This document shows, piece after piece, positions 1 to 8,641 of a stretch of 64,000 bases of DNA. The translations under genes were made by a program, and so were the position numbers. The notes beneath the pieces are model-generated. The model was not told where the DNA came from and searched no databases. It was given only the letters and a program-made list of their open reading frames with translations. The first letter of the stretch is position 1; every line of letters begins with the position of its first letter. Origin of the DNA: an uncultured Acidobacteriaceae bacterium (GTDB lineage Bacteria > Acidobacteriota > Terriglobia > Terriglobales > Acidobacteriaceae); the NCBI GenBank assembly GCA_903904755.1, contig CAIVDV010000040.1, positions 122,528 through 186,527 of the forward strand, given 5' to 3'.

Positions 1-1
1 G

Positions 2-220
2 CACATCCCCGGCCTTGAGGCCGCCGCTCCCCTCATCATGAACCAGGAGCGCTGGATCGTCCTCATCATCGGCTTCGTCGTCTCCTTCATCGTCGCCCTC
101 GGCGTCGTGGAGTGGTTCCTCAGCTGGGTCCGCAAACACGGCCTCGTCCTCTTCGCCGTCTACCGCATCGCCCTCGCCATCTTCCTCTTCACCGCCGGCA
201 AGCACTTCATCGGCAACTAA
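2..220 (+). CDS. uppP: Undecaprenyl-diphosphatase (UppP/BacA), C-terminal fragment, truncated by window start
   Basis: Frame 2 is open from base 2; the C-terminus 'GFVVSFIVALGVVEWFLSWVRKHGLVLFAVYRIALAIF' resembles the UppP C-terminal helices. Confidence 0.8.
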   Translation, partial: HIPGLEAAAPLIMNQERWIVLIIGFVVSFIVALGVVEWFLSWVRKHGLVLFAVYRIALAIFLFTAGKHFIGN

Positions 221-240
221 CCCGCCAAATCGGCCGCAAC

Positions 241-290
241 AACTCTCCGCGTGCCCCGGTCTGGATTCTCAGACCGGGGATTCCTTTTTT
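241..290 (+). terminator. Palindrome CCCCGGTCTG-gattct-CAGACCGGGG (254-279) followed by TTCCTTTTTT; rho-independent-like terminator and member of a dispersed palindromic repeat family
   Basis: Perfect 10-bp arms, T-tract directly after, just downstream of uppP. Confidence 0.75.
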
Positions 291-325
291 AGCCCTCCAA
301 TCCCATCTCAAACCAACTCCCCCTC

Positions 326-379
326 CGTCCCCAGTCCCCAGTCCCTGACCCCTGACCCCTTTCCCCTGACCCCTCCCCC
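326..379. repeat. Heptad C-rich array (CCCTGAC-type), copy A
   Basis: ccccagtccccagtccctgacccctgacccctttcccctgacccctccccc read directly. Confidence 0.8.
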
Positions 380-445
380 AGGGGTCCATACCAAGGTTCC
401 TCCAACCCCCTTTTCCCCATCCCTCCCCCCCCGCCCCGCCCGATA

Positions 446-3118
446 ATGAAACTTGACCCCGGACTCGTTCCGCAGCCGTCACCCATGAAACCCATCCGCC
501 TCGTCCCATCGCCGACCCGCTTCCGCGCCCTCAACATCTTCCTCGGCGCGATGCTCCTGCTCGGCTCCATCTTCCTCCTTCTCGCCCTCGCCACCTGGAA
601 CCCCGCCGACCCCTCGCTCAACACCGCCACCGCCCCGCTGTTGCCCGCCGCCATCCACAACTGGATCGGCCCCGCCGGCTCCTACTCCGCTGACCTCCTC
701 TTCCAGATCTTCGGCATCACCGCCTTCGCCTTCCCTTTCTGGATCGGCGGCCTCGGCTCGCGCTGGATCAGCTCCCGCACCGGACGCCCCGCCTGGCTCC
801 GGGCCATCGGCATCCTCCTCACCCTCGCCTTCCTCCCTACCCTGCTCACCCTCAACCTCTGGCACTGGCTCTGGCGGCACGCCCTCCCCGTCGGGGGCGG
901 CATCATCGGCCCGCTCTTCTCCGATCTCCTCATCCGCTACCTCAACGTCCGCGGCACCGCCCTGCTCGCCGCCGCCTTCGCCGCCCTCGGCCTCTATCTC
1001 GGCTCCAACTTCAGCTTCCGCACCGCCTGGGAATGGCTCCAGCGCAGCCTCCTCCAGGCCGGCGCACTCGCTGACCGTTACCGCGACTGGGCCGATGCCC
1101 GCGCCGAGCACAAAGCCGAAGCCGCCGCCATCGCCGCCTACTCCCGCGAATCCCGTGGCGAGGAACCCCTCCCCAGCCCCGGCGTCTTCGCACGCCTCTT
1201 CCGCCGCCGACGCGAAGACGAGGACGAATCCGGCATCCCGCCCCTCCCTCCCGCCTCCGCAGCCGCCAATCCCTCCGACCCCACCCGCCCCAGCATATGG
1301 GAACGCCGCTCCGCCACCACCCCCGCCGGTGAAGCCGCACTCGTGCCTCCACCCGCGCCCTCACCACAGCCCAACGTCCCGATATCCGCCCGCCCCGCAG
1401 CCGACAGCCTCGCCCCCCACCCCAGCTCCGTCCCGCCTGCCCCAGCCCCTGCCGCACCCCTGGCACCCATTGCACCCATCCCCCCACCCACCTGGCAGCC
1501 CCTGCCCCCCGCGCCCGCACCTGCCCCGGCCCCCAAACCCGCTCCCCGCCCCGCTGCACAGCGACCGCCTGAGCCGGAGCCCGACCTCGCTATCGCCGAG
1601 CGCGCCGACGCTGACCTCCGCACCACCACCGTTACCGCAAAAAGCGTCCACGGCTTCCGCCTGCCCCCCTCCACCCTCCTCACCCGTGGCGAAGAACCCC
1701 TCGCCATCCGCGAAGACCAACTCCGCGAAGAGGCCCGCACCCTCGTCGAAAAGTGCGCCGAGTTCAAGGTCAACGGTCAGGTCGTCCAAATCAACCCCGG
1801 CCCCATGGTCACCACCTACGAGTTCAAGCCCGACGCCAGCGTCAAATACTCCCGCGTCGCCGGCCTCGGCGATGACCTCTGCCTCGCTATGCGCGCCGAA
1901 TCCATCCTCATCGAGCGCATGGCCGGCAAATCCACCATCGGCATCCAGGTCCCCAACCACGAGCGCGAAACCATCCACCTCCGCGACGTCATCGAGTCGG
2001 AAACCTTCACCAAGGCCAAATCCCGCCTCACCCTCGCCATGGGCAAAGACATCAACGGCCGCATCGTCGTCGCAGACCTCGCCGGCATGCCCCACGTCCT
2101 CATCGCCGGCTCCACCGGCTCCGGCAAATCCGTCGCCATCAACGCCATGATCATGAGCCTCCTCTTCCGCACCACACCGGCTCAGGTCCGCCTCATCCTC
2201 GTTGACCCCAAACGAGTCGAACTCGGCATGTACGAGGGCATCCCCCACCTCTTCACCCCCATCATCACCGAGGCCAAGCTCGCCGCCAACGCCCTCCGCA
2301 ACGCCGTCCGCGAAATGGAGCGCCGCCTCAAGCTCCTCGCCTCCCGCTCCGTCCGCAACATCGACCAGTACAACGCCAAAATCACCGAAAATCCCATCGC
2401 CAACCTCTTCAACGGCGACGACGAAGAGCAGCCCCTCCCCTACATCGTCATCATCATCGACGAGCTCGCCGACCTCATGATGCTCGACCGCGCCAACGTC
2501 GAAGAATCCATCACCCGCCTCGCCCAAATGGCCCGCGCCGTCGGCATCCACCTCATCCTCGCCACCCAGCGGCCCTCCGTCGACGTCATCACCGGCCTCA
2601 TCAAGGCCAACGTCCCCACCCGCATTTCCTTCCGCCTCGCCTCCAAGGTCGACTCCCGCACCATCATCGACGACAACGGCGCAGAATCCCTCCTCGGCCG
2701 CGGCGACATGCTCTTCCGCCCACCCGGCACCAGCCGCCTCGCCCGCCTCCACGCACCCTACGTCTCTGAGACGGAAACCGCCGCCGTCGTCGACTTCTGG
2801 AAAGCCCAGGGCGAAGCCGAGTACGCCGAAGGCTTCCTCGACGCACCCCGCGAAGAACGTAAGGAAATGGAAGGCGACGGCTCCGCCGAAGGCGACAACG
2901 ACGAACTCTTCGACGACGCCGTCCGCCTCGTCTTCGAGTTCGGCAAAGCCTCCACCTCACTCCTCCAGCGCCGCCTCCGCATCGGCTACGGCCGCGCCGC
3001 CCACCTCATCGACCTCATGGAACGCGACGGCCTCGTCGGCCCCGCGGACGGCTCCCGCCCCCGCGAACTCCTCAAATCCCCAGGCTGGCTCCACGAAGTC
3101 CCTCCCGCCGACGACTAA
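446..3118 (+). CDS. ftsK: DNA translocase FtsK/SpoIIIE family (start may be 446 or 485)
   Basis: N-terminal TM helices, Pro/Ala-rich linker, Walker A 'AGSTGSGKS', 'LILVDPKRVELGMYEGIPHL', C-terminal winged-helix gamma-like domain. Confidence 0.97.
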   Translation: MKLDPGLVPQPSPMKPIRLVPSPTRFRALNIFLGAMLLLGSIFLLLALATWNPADPSLNTATAPLLPAAIHNWIGPAGSYSADLLFQIFGITAFAFPFWIGGLGSRWISSRTGRPAWLRAIGILLTLAFLPTLLTLNLWHWLWRHALPVGGGIIGPLFSDLLIRYLNVRGTALLAAAFAALGLYLGSNFSFRTAWEWLQRSLLQAGALADRYRDWADARAEHKAEAAAIAAYSRESRGEEPLPSPGVFARLFRRRREDEDESGIPPLPPASAAANPSDPTRPSIWERRSATTPAGEAALVPPPAPSPQPNVPISARPAADSLAPHPSSVPPAPAPAAPLAPIAPIPPPTWQPLPPAPAPAPAPKPAPRPAAQRPPEPEPDLAIAERADADLRTTTVTAKSVHGFRLPPSTLLTRGEEPLAIREDQLREEARTLVEKCAEFKVNGQVVQINPGPMVTTYEFKPDASVKYSRVAGLGDDLCLAMRAESILIERMAGKSTIGIQVPNHERETIHLRDVIESETFTKAKSRLTLAMGKDINGRIVVADLAGMPHVLIAGSTGSGKSVAINAMIMSLLFRTTPAQVRLILVDPKRVELGMYEGIPHLFTPIITEAKLAANALRNAVREMERRLKLLASRSVRNIDQYNAKITENPIANLFNGDDEEQPLPYIVIIIDELADLMMLDRANVEESITRLAQMARAVGIHLILATQRPSVDVITGLIKANVPTRISFRLASKVDSRTIIDDNGAESLLGRGDMLFRPPGTSRLARLHAPYVSETETAAVVDFWKAQGEAEYAEGFLDAPREERKEMEGDGSAEGDNDELFDDAVRLVFEFGKASTSLLQRRLRIGYGRAAHLIDLMERDGLVGPADGSRPRELLKSPGWLHEVPPADD

Positions 3119-3128
3119 CCACCACCCC

Positions 3129-3145
3129 ATCGAGCGCAGCTCGAT
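3129..3145. repeat. Mini-hairpin ATCGAGC-gca-GCTCGAT
   Basis: Perfect inverted repeat; same core at 29724-29738 and 31473-31483. Confidence 0.7.
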
Positions 3146-3154
3146 AAATCAGAT

Positions 3155-3180
3155 CCCTGCCCCCTGCCCCCTGACCCCTC
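3155..3180. repeat. Heptad C-rich array, copy B
   Basis: ccctgccccctgccccctgacccct directly 5' of the next CDS. Confidence 0.75.
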
Positions 3181-3202
3181 AAAACCGTGGCACAATCATC
3201 CC

Positions 3203-3943
3203 ATGCCCTCCGCGCAAAAACCCGCGCTCCTCCTCATCGACGACGACCCCATCAGCCTCGAAATCCTCTCCATGACGCTGACCATCTACGGGCATGCCGT
3301 ACAAACCGCCTCCTCTGGCGACCAGGCCCTCGCCCTCCTGGCCACCGCACCCCAGACCGGCGCTTTCCTGCCCGACGCTATCCTCATGGACACCCAGATG
3401 CCCGGCCTCTCCGGCGCCGCGCTCGTTCACGCCCTCCGCCAGGCCACCCCCGCCCGCATCCTCGCCATCAGCGGCAGCCCCATCCCCGCCTCCCTCGCCC
3501 AACTCACTGACGGCTTCCTCCTCAAGCCCTTCGACCCCGCCCAGCTCAACGCCGCCCTCAACGCCGCCCCCGCCGCGTCGCCCGCGCCCCCCCAGCCAGA
3601 CCCCGACCCCTTCATCGACCCCGCCACCCTGGCCAAACTCCGTGCCATGATGAAGCCCGCCGCCCTGCGCCAGCTCTTCCAGGCCGTCGCCGACGACCTC
3701 GGCCCTCGTCTCGCCACCCTCCAGGCCGCCATCATCGCCGCCGATCCCGCCGAAATCAGCCGCATCGCACACGCCATCAAAGGCGGTTGCGCCATGGTCG
3801 GCCTCACTCGTATTCGCAATACCGCAGCCGCGCTTGAAGCAGGTGTGCCCCGTGAAACCTGGCTCGCTCATCTCGCCGAATTGCATAACCATTTGCGCGA
3901 GCTCAACGATATCCTTATGATGGAATCCCCCGAACAAATCTAA
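3203..3943 (+). CDS. Response regulator with C-terminal HPt domain
   Basis: REC motifs 'LLIDDDPIS', 'ILMDTQMPGLSG', 'LLKPFD'; HPt motif 'IAHAIKGGCAMVG'. Confidence 0.9.
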   Translation: MPSAQKPALLLIDDDPISLEILSMTLTIYGHAVQTASSGDQALALLATAPQTGAFLPDAILMDTQMPGLSGAALVHALRQATPARILAISGSPIPASLAQLTDGFLLKPFDPAQLNAALNAAPAASPAPPQPDPDPFIDPATLAKLRAMMKPAALRQLFQAVADDLGPRLATLQAAIIAADPAEISRIAHAIKGGCAMVGLTRIRNTAAALEAGVPRETWLAHLAELHNHLRELNDILMMESPEQI

Positions 3944-3962
3944 CTTGTGTCGGGAGTGTAAG

Positions 3963-4664
3963 ATGGAACGTCACACCGAGGATGCCCCCCCAATGGATCG
4001 TACGGACCGCGTTATTAGCATTGTTCTGGCAGATGACCACCCCGTAGTACGCATCGGCGTTCGCAACATGCTTGCGGAAGAAGGTGGATTTTCCGTCGTC
4101 GGAGAAGCCTCAGACGGCGACGAGGCCATCACCCAGACCCTCGAACAGGAACCAGACATCCTCCTGCTCGACCTGGCCATGCCGCGCCTCCCTGGCTTGG
4201 AAGCCATGCGCGCCATCATGAACGGCACCCCCACCGTCAAAATCATCCTCCTCACCTCCACCATCACCACCCAGCAGATTATCGAGGCCCTCCAGATCGG
4301 CGCCCGCGGCATCGTCCTCAAAGACGCCCTCGCAGACCATCTCCAGACCTCCATCCGCACCGTCATGGCCGGCGACTACTGGATCGGCGGCAAACGCGTC
4401 GTCAACCTCGTCAGCGCCCTCCACTCCCTCATGCAGCAGGCCGCCACCCCCCAGAAGAAAACCTACGGCCTCACCCCTCGCGAAATGGAAGTCGTCGGCT
4501 GCATCGTCGAAGGCTGCTCAAACCGCGACATCGCCAAACAGTTCTCCCTCTCCGAAGAAACCGTCAAACGACACCTCTCCAACATCTTCGACAAAACCGG
4601 CGTCTCCACCCGCCTCGAACTCGCTCTATTCGCCATAGCCCACCACTTGGTCGAACCCCAGTAG
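3963..4664 (+). CDS. NarL/FixJ-family response regulator with LuxR HTH (start 3963 or 3993)
   Basis: REC 'VLADDHPVVRIGVRNML', 'DILLLDLAMP'; HTH 'LTPREMEVVGCIVEGCSNRDIAKQFSLSEETVKRHLSNIFDKTG'. Confidence 0.95.
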   Translation: MERHTEDAPPMDRTDRVISIVLADDHPVVRIGVRNMLAEEGGFSVVGEASDGDEAITQTLEQEPDILLLDLAMPRLPGLEAMRAIMNGTPTVKIILLTSTITTQQIIEALQIGARGIVLKDALADHLQTSIRTVMAGDYWIGGKRVVNLVSALHSLMQQAATPQKKTYGLTPREMEVVGCIVEGCSNRDIAKQFSLSEETVKRHLSNIFDKTGVSTRLELALFAIAHHLVEPQ

Positions 4665-4698
4665 CGCGCGTCTTCACTCGGGCATCCTGCAAAAACTG

Positions 4699-4727
4699 AG
4701 GGGCGGTGGCTCCAAGCCACCGCCTCT
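4699..4727. terminator. Hairpin between convergent genes
   Basis: gaggggcggtggct-cca-agccaccgcctctc inverted repeat. Confidence 0.6.
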
Positions 4728-4757
4728 CTTCATCTCAACGATTGCTGGCCCCAGCAC

Positions 4758-5141
4758 CTACCCCAGCAACCGCTCCGCCAGCCGCTCCACCAGCCCCTCC
4801 ACCCCGTCACACACCCCCGTATGCACCGGCGAAGGCTGCAAAATCGTACTCCTCGGCGCCGTCAGCCAGTGGAACCGCTCGCTCTCGCTCAACTGCGCAA
4901 TCGGCCCCGCCCCCACATCACCCCGGCACACCCTCTCCAGCGCCCCCAAGTGCTCCCACACCAGCGCCACATCCACATCCGGCCACAGCGCCCGCAGCCG
5001 CGCCTCATCCAGCCGCACCCGCACATCCAGATACCGCTTCTCCCGGCAATACACCACCACCGCCGCGTTGATAAACTCCCCGCGGTCCACCCTCGGCACC
5101 ACCCGCAACACAGCGTAGTCAAATGAGGCGTTCTGCTGCAT
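4758..5141 (-). CDS. DUF3037 family protein
   Basis: 'FDYAVLRVVPRVDRGEFINAAVVVYCREKRYLDVRVRLD' matches the remembered DUF3037 pattern; overlaps the upstream HipA-like gene. Confidence 0.8.
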   Translation of the reverse strand: MQQNASFDYAVLRVVPRVDRGEFINAAVVVYCREKRYLDVRVRLDEARLRALWPDVDVALVWEHLGALERVCRGDVGAGPIAQLSESERFHWLTAPRSTILQPSPVHTGVCDGVEGLVERLAERLLG

Positions 5142-5916
5142 CCCGCGCCTCCTTCTCAAACTCCCGCGCACCCTCCAGCCGCCGCGTCAGGAACTCCAAA
5201 TACACCCCTCGCTTCTCCTCCGCCGTCCCCTCCGCCGGAATCGCATCCAGCCACTCCTCCGGAACCTCCGCCACAATCCGCGCAAACACCCCGAGCCCCA
5301 GCCGCGCCGTCGCCACCTTCCCAGCCTCAGCAATCCGCCCGGCCTCCGAGCCTGCCACCCGGCTTAGCAGCACATGGTTCTGGATCGCCTCAAACCGCGC
5401 CTCAGCCTTCCCCACCATCCCCGCCCAGTCATGATGCGGATACAGCGCAGCCCCGTGGTCAATCAAATGCAGCTTCCTGTGCCACATCAGCAGGTTCGCA
5501 TTCCTGGCCGTCCGGTCCACGTTCATCACAAACGCATCCAGCCACACCACCAACCCCGCCTCTTCCGCACCCACCTCATCCTTCGCCGCCGGGTCATACG
5601 TCGTCGAACCCGGCAAATAATCCAACCCCAAATTCCTCCCCGCACTCGCCTTCAGCAACTGCCGTATCTCGTAATCCGGATCGTTCCGTCCCAGCGCCGG
5701 GTCCACTTCCGCAAACACTATCTCCGGCACCCGCAACCCCAGCGCCCGTGCAATCTCCCCCGCCACCAGCTCCGCAATCAGCGCCAGCGGACCCTGCCCC
5801 GCCCCGCGAAACTTCACCACATACATCCCCTGGTCGTCCGCCTCCAGAATCGCGGGCAAACTCCCGCCCTCTCTCAGCGGAACCACATACCGGGTTGCTC
5901 TCACCGTGCGCACCAT
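5119..5916 (-). CDS. HipA-like kinase family protein
   Basis: 'YVVKFRGAGQGPLALIAELVAGEIARALGLRVPEIV', 'VDRTARNANLLMWHRKLHLIDHGAALYPHHDW' kinase-like motifs. Confidence 0.8.
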   Translation of the reverse strand: MVRTVRATRYVVPLREGGSLPAILEADDQGMYVVKFRGAGQGPLALIAELVAGEIARALGLRVPEIVFAEVDPALGRNDPDYEIRQLLKASAGRNLGLDYLPGSTTYDPAAKDEVGAEEAGLVVWLDAFVMNVDRTARNANLLMWHRKLHLIDHGAALYPHHDWAGMVGKAEARFEAIQNHVLLSRVAGSEAGRIAEAGKVATARLGLGVFARIVAEVPEEWLDAIPAEGTAEEKRGVYLEFLTRRLEGAREFEKEARDAAERLI

Positions 5917-5950
5917 ACGCTCCCATTCTAGGGCCTCAACCTCCACGAAT

Positions 5951-5986
5951 CTCCGGGTGCCCCCGGTCTGGATTTTCAGACCGGGG
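5951..5986. repeat. Dispersed palindrome: CTCCGGGTGC flank + CCCCGGTCTG-gatttt-CAGACCGGGG
   Basis: Same flank and stem as 241-279. Confidence 0.85.
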
Positions 5987-6051
5987 ACTCACAACGGCGC
6001 CAATGGACTCCATCCTCACCAGTCACTACACTGGCTCTGGGAGCCACACAC

Positions 6052-6966
6052 ATGAACATCGCCTTCCTCGGCCTCGGCAAAATGGGCACACCCATCGCCC
6101 GCAACCTCCTCGCCGCCGGCCACTCCGTCACTCTCTGGAACCGCACGGCCCACCGCGCCCACACCCTCGCCGCCGACTTCCCCACCCTCGCCACCGTCGC
6201 CCCCACCCCCGCCGCAGCAGCAGCCAATCAATCCGCCGTCCTCACCATGCTCATGGACGACGAGGCCCACGAATCCGTCCTCTTCGGCGCAAATGGACAG
6301 GACGGCATCCTCGCCACCCTCCCCCACGGCGCCCTCCACATCTCCCTCTCCACCATCAGCGTCCCCCTCTCCCAGCGCATCGCCGCGGACCACGCCCAGC
6401 GCGACCAGCTCTTCGTCGCCGCCCCCGTCTTCGGCCGCCCCAACGTCGCCGCTCAGGCCCAGCTCTGGATCGCGGCCGCCGGCTCCCCCGCAGCCATAGC
6501 CCTCGCCCGCCCCCTTCTCGATCCCCTCTCCCGAGGCATCACAGTCGTCGGCCCCGAACCCCATCAGGCCCACGCCATCAAGCTCGGCGGCAACCTCATG
6601 ATCACCGCAATGGTCCAGACTCTCTCTGAAGCCTTCGTCTTCGCCCAATCCCAGGGCATCGACCCCGCCATCTTCCTCGAAACCGTCAACTCCGCCCTCT
6701 TCCGCTCGCCCTTTTACGAGGCCTATGGCAACACCCTCCTCCACCCACCCGAGTTCCCCGGCGCAACTGTCGACCTCGGCGCCAAAGACACCCGCCTCGC
6801 CCGCGAAGCAGCCGCCCAATCCGGCATCACCCTCGGCCTCGCCGACTACCTCGCCCACATCCTCTCGACAGCCCAATCCCAGGGCCTGGGCCCCACCGAC
6901 TGGGCCGTCGGCCAATACCGCACCGCCCAACTGTTAGCCACACGCAAGCCGTCCCAGACGGATTAG
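6052..6966 (+). CDS. NAD(P)-dependent oxidoreductase, 3-hydroxyisobutyrate dehydrogenase-like
   Basis: 'IAFLGLGKMGTPIARNLLAAGHSVTLWNRT', 'KLGGNLM'. Confidence 0.92.
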   Translation: MNIAFLGLGKMGTPIARNLLAAGHSVTLWNRTAHRAHTLAADFPTLATVAPTPAAAAANQSAVLTMLMDDEAHESVLFGANGQDGILATLPHGALHISLSTISVPLSQRIAADHAQRDQLFVAAPVFGRPNVAAQAQLWIAAAGSPAAIALARPLLDPLSRGITVVGPEPHQAHAIKLGGNLMITAMVQTLSEAFVFAQSQGIDPAIFLETVNSALFRSPFYEAYGNTLLHPPEFPGATVDLGAKDTRLAREAAAQSGITLGLADYLAHILSTAQSQGLGPTDWAVGQYRTAQLLATRKPSQTD

Positions 6967-7000
6967 ACACACCCGTCGGACAGTTCGCTAAACTGTCTCC

Positions 7001-7795
7001 ATGACTCTTCAGGGAAAAACCGTCTTCATCACCGGCGCCAGCGCCGGCATCGGAGAAGCCACCGCCTACGCCTGCGCCGCCCAGGGCGCTCGCCTCCTCC
7101 TCGCCGCACGCCGCCTCGACAAGCTCTCCGCCGTCACCGAAGAGTGCATGCTCCGCGGTGCCGAAGCCGTCCACTGCTTCGCCCTCGACGTCCGCTCCCA
7201 GCCGCAGGTCGCCGCTGCCGTGGAAGGTCTCCCCGCCGACTGGGCCTCTATCGACATCCTCATCAACAACGCCGGCCTCTCCCGCGGACTCAACAAGCTC
7301 TACGAGGGCCTCATCTCTGACTGGGAAGAGATGATCGACACCAACGTCAAGGGCCTCCTCTACGTCACCCGCGCCGTCGTCCCCGGCATGGTCGCCCGCA
7401 ACTCCGGACACATCGTCAACCTCGGCTCCACCGCCGGCGAGGTCACCTACCCCGGCGGAGCCGTCTACTGCGCCACCAAGGCCGCCGAAAAAGCCATCAA
7501 CGACGGCCTCCGCCAGGACCTCCTCGGCACCTCCATCCGCGTCACCTCCGTCGAACCCGGAATGGTCGAAACCGAATTCTCCCGCGTCCGCTTCCACGGC
7601 GACGAAGAACGCGCCGCCAAAGTCTACCAGGGCCTCACCCCCCTCAGCCCCACCGACGTCGCAGACGCCATCCTCTACGCCACCAGCGCCCCCTCCCACG
7701 TCAACGTCGCCCACATCCTCCTCACCTCCATCCACCAGGCCAACTCCCTCCTCTTCCACCGCGAATCCACCGGCACCTCCGGCAACACCCGCTGA
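7001..7795 (+). CDS. SDR family oxidoreductase
   Basis: 'VFITGASAGIGEATA', 'NNAGLS', 'YCATKAAEKAINDGLRQDL'. Confidence 0.95.
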   Translation: MTLQGKTVFITGASAGIGEATAYACAAQGARLLLAARRLDKLSAVTEECMLRGAEAVHCFALDVRSQPQVAAAVEGLPADWASIDILINNAGLSRGLNKLYEGLISDWEEMIDTNVKGLLYVTRAVVPGMVARNSGHIVNLGSTAGEVTYPGGAVYCATKAAEKAINDGLRQDLLGTSIRVTSVEPGMVETEFSRVRFHGDEERAAKVYQGLTPLSPTDVADAILYATSAPSHVNVAHILLTSIHQANSLLFHRESTGTSGNTR

Positions 7796-7848
7796 CCCTC
7801 CCGCCCGTAACTCGGCCAGCTCACGCCCTGAAGATTTCTCTGGGGATG

Positions 7849-7880
7849 AAGTCACAAAAAACGATAGTATTGTGTGACTT
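7849..7880. promoter_or_regulatory. Perfect 8-bp inverted repeat AAGTCACA-N16-TGTGACTT upstream of 7943 CDS (candidate operator)
   Basis: Read directly. Confidence 0.5.
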
Positions 7881-7942
7881 GTTCCTCAGAAGTGCTGAAA
7901 GCTCAAAGAATCTTCACCCCTGAGCCACGGGAAGGGATAGCG

Positions 7943-8641
7943 ATGGACGCAGATACAACCCCGGTAACACCGGCAGCAGATCCAACCAGCGCAACCCCAA
8001 CCCCACCGCCTGCCAGCGCCGTCACCTCCATCTTTTCCGGCCTCGGCCTGGGACTCGTCCTCGGCATCATCGCCGGCCTCTCCGTCTCCCCCGTCATCCA
8101 AACCATCCTCGGCACCCTGGTCACCGTCGCCGCGGGCTTCCTCACCCTGCAGGCAAACTCCGCCACCTCCTCCCCAGCCGCCACCAGAACCAACGAGCTC
8201 CGCATCGGAAGCTTTGGCTTCGCCTGCGTTCTCGGCATCGTGCTCGGCCTCTTCGCCCGCAGCCACGATCTCTTCGGTGTCCCCATCCAGCAGCAGCTCG
8301 CCCGCTGGACCTCCGCCGGCTACACCCCCGCCCAGGCCCAGCAATACGTCGCCTTCGAGCGCCTTGGCATCAAGCCCGCAGGCCAGGAAATCGTCACCGG
8401 CGATCTCCAGAAAAGCCAGAGCAGCAACCTCTTTAGCGACAAGCTGTCCACCACCCTTTGCGAGCAACTCGACCCGCACCAGTTCAAGAATGCCGATGAG
8501 GCACTCAAGCAAATGACTCTGACAAATCCGCAGTTGGCCGCCCGCGCCAGCCAAATCCGCGCCACCGTCCCCGCGGACCAGCAACAAGCTGCGGTCAACG
8601 CCACATGGGAGGCTTCGTGTTCAACCCAGCCGCCAAAGTAA
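7943..8641 (+). CDS. Hypothetical membrane protein
   Basis: Two hydrophobic segments; ATG preceded by gaaggga; no recognised domain. Confidence 0.7.
   Translation: MDADTTPVTPAADPTSATPTPPPASAVTSIFSGLGLGLVLGIIAGLSVSPVIQTILGTLVTVAAGFLTLQANSATSSPAATRTNELRIGSFGFACVLGIVLGLFARSHDLFGVPIQQQLARWTSAGYTPAQAQQYVAFERLGIKPAGQEIVTGDLQKSQSSNLFSDKLSTTLCEQLDPHQFKNADEALKQMTLTNPQLAARASQIRATVPADQQQAAVNATWEASCSTQPPK

Noticed and set aside
1361-2752. 463-aa minus-strand ORF opposite ftsK
   Set aside because: Shadow ORF of a GC-rich gene: repetitive D/G/E/V composition, no domain, fully opposite a confidently identified CDS.
5119-5916. Calling the kinase a HipA toxin of a HipBA system
   Set aside because: No HipB-type HTH antitoxin adjacent; the partner is DUF3037, so only 'HipA-like' is supported.
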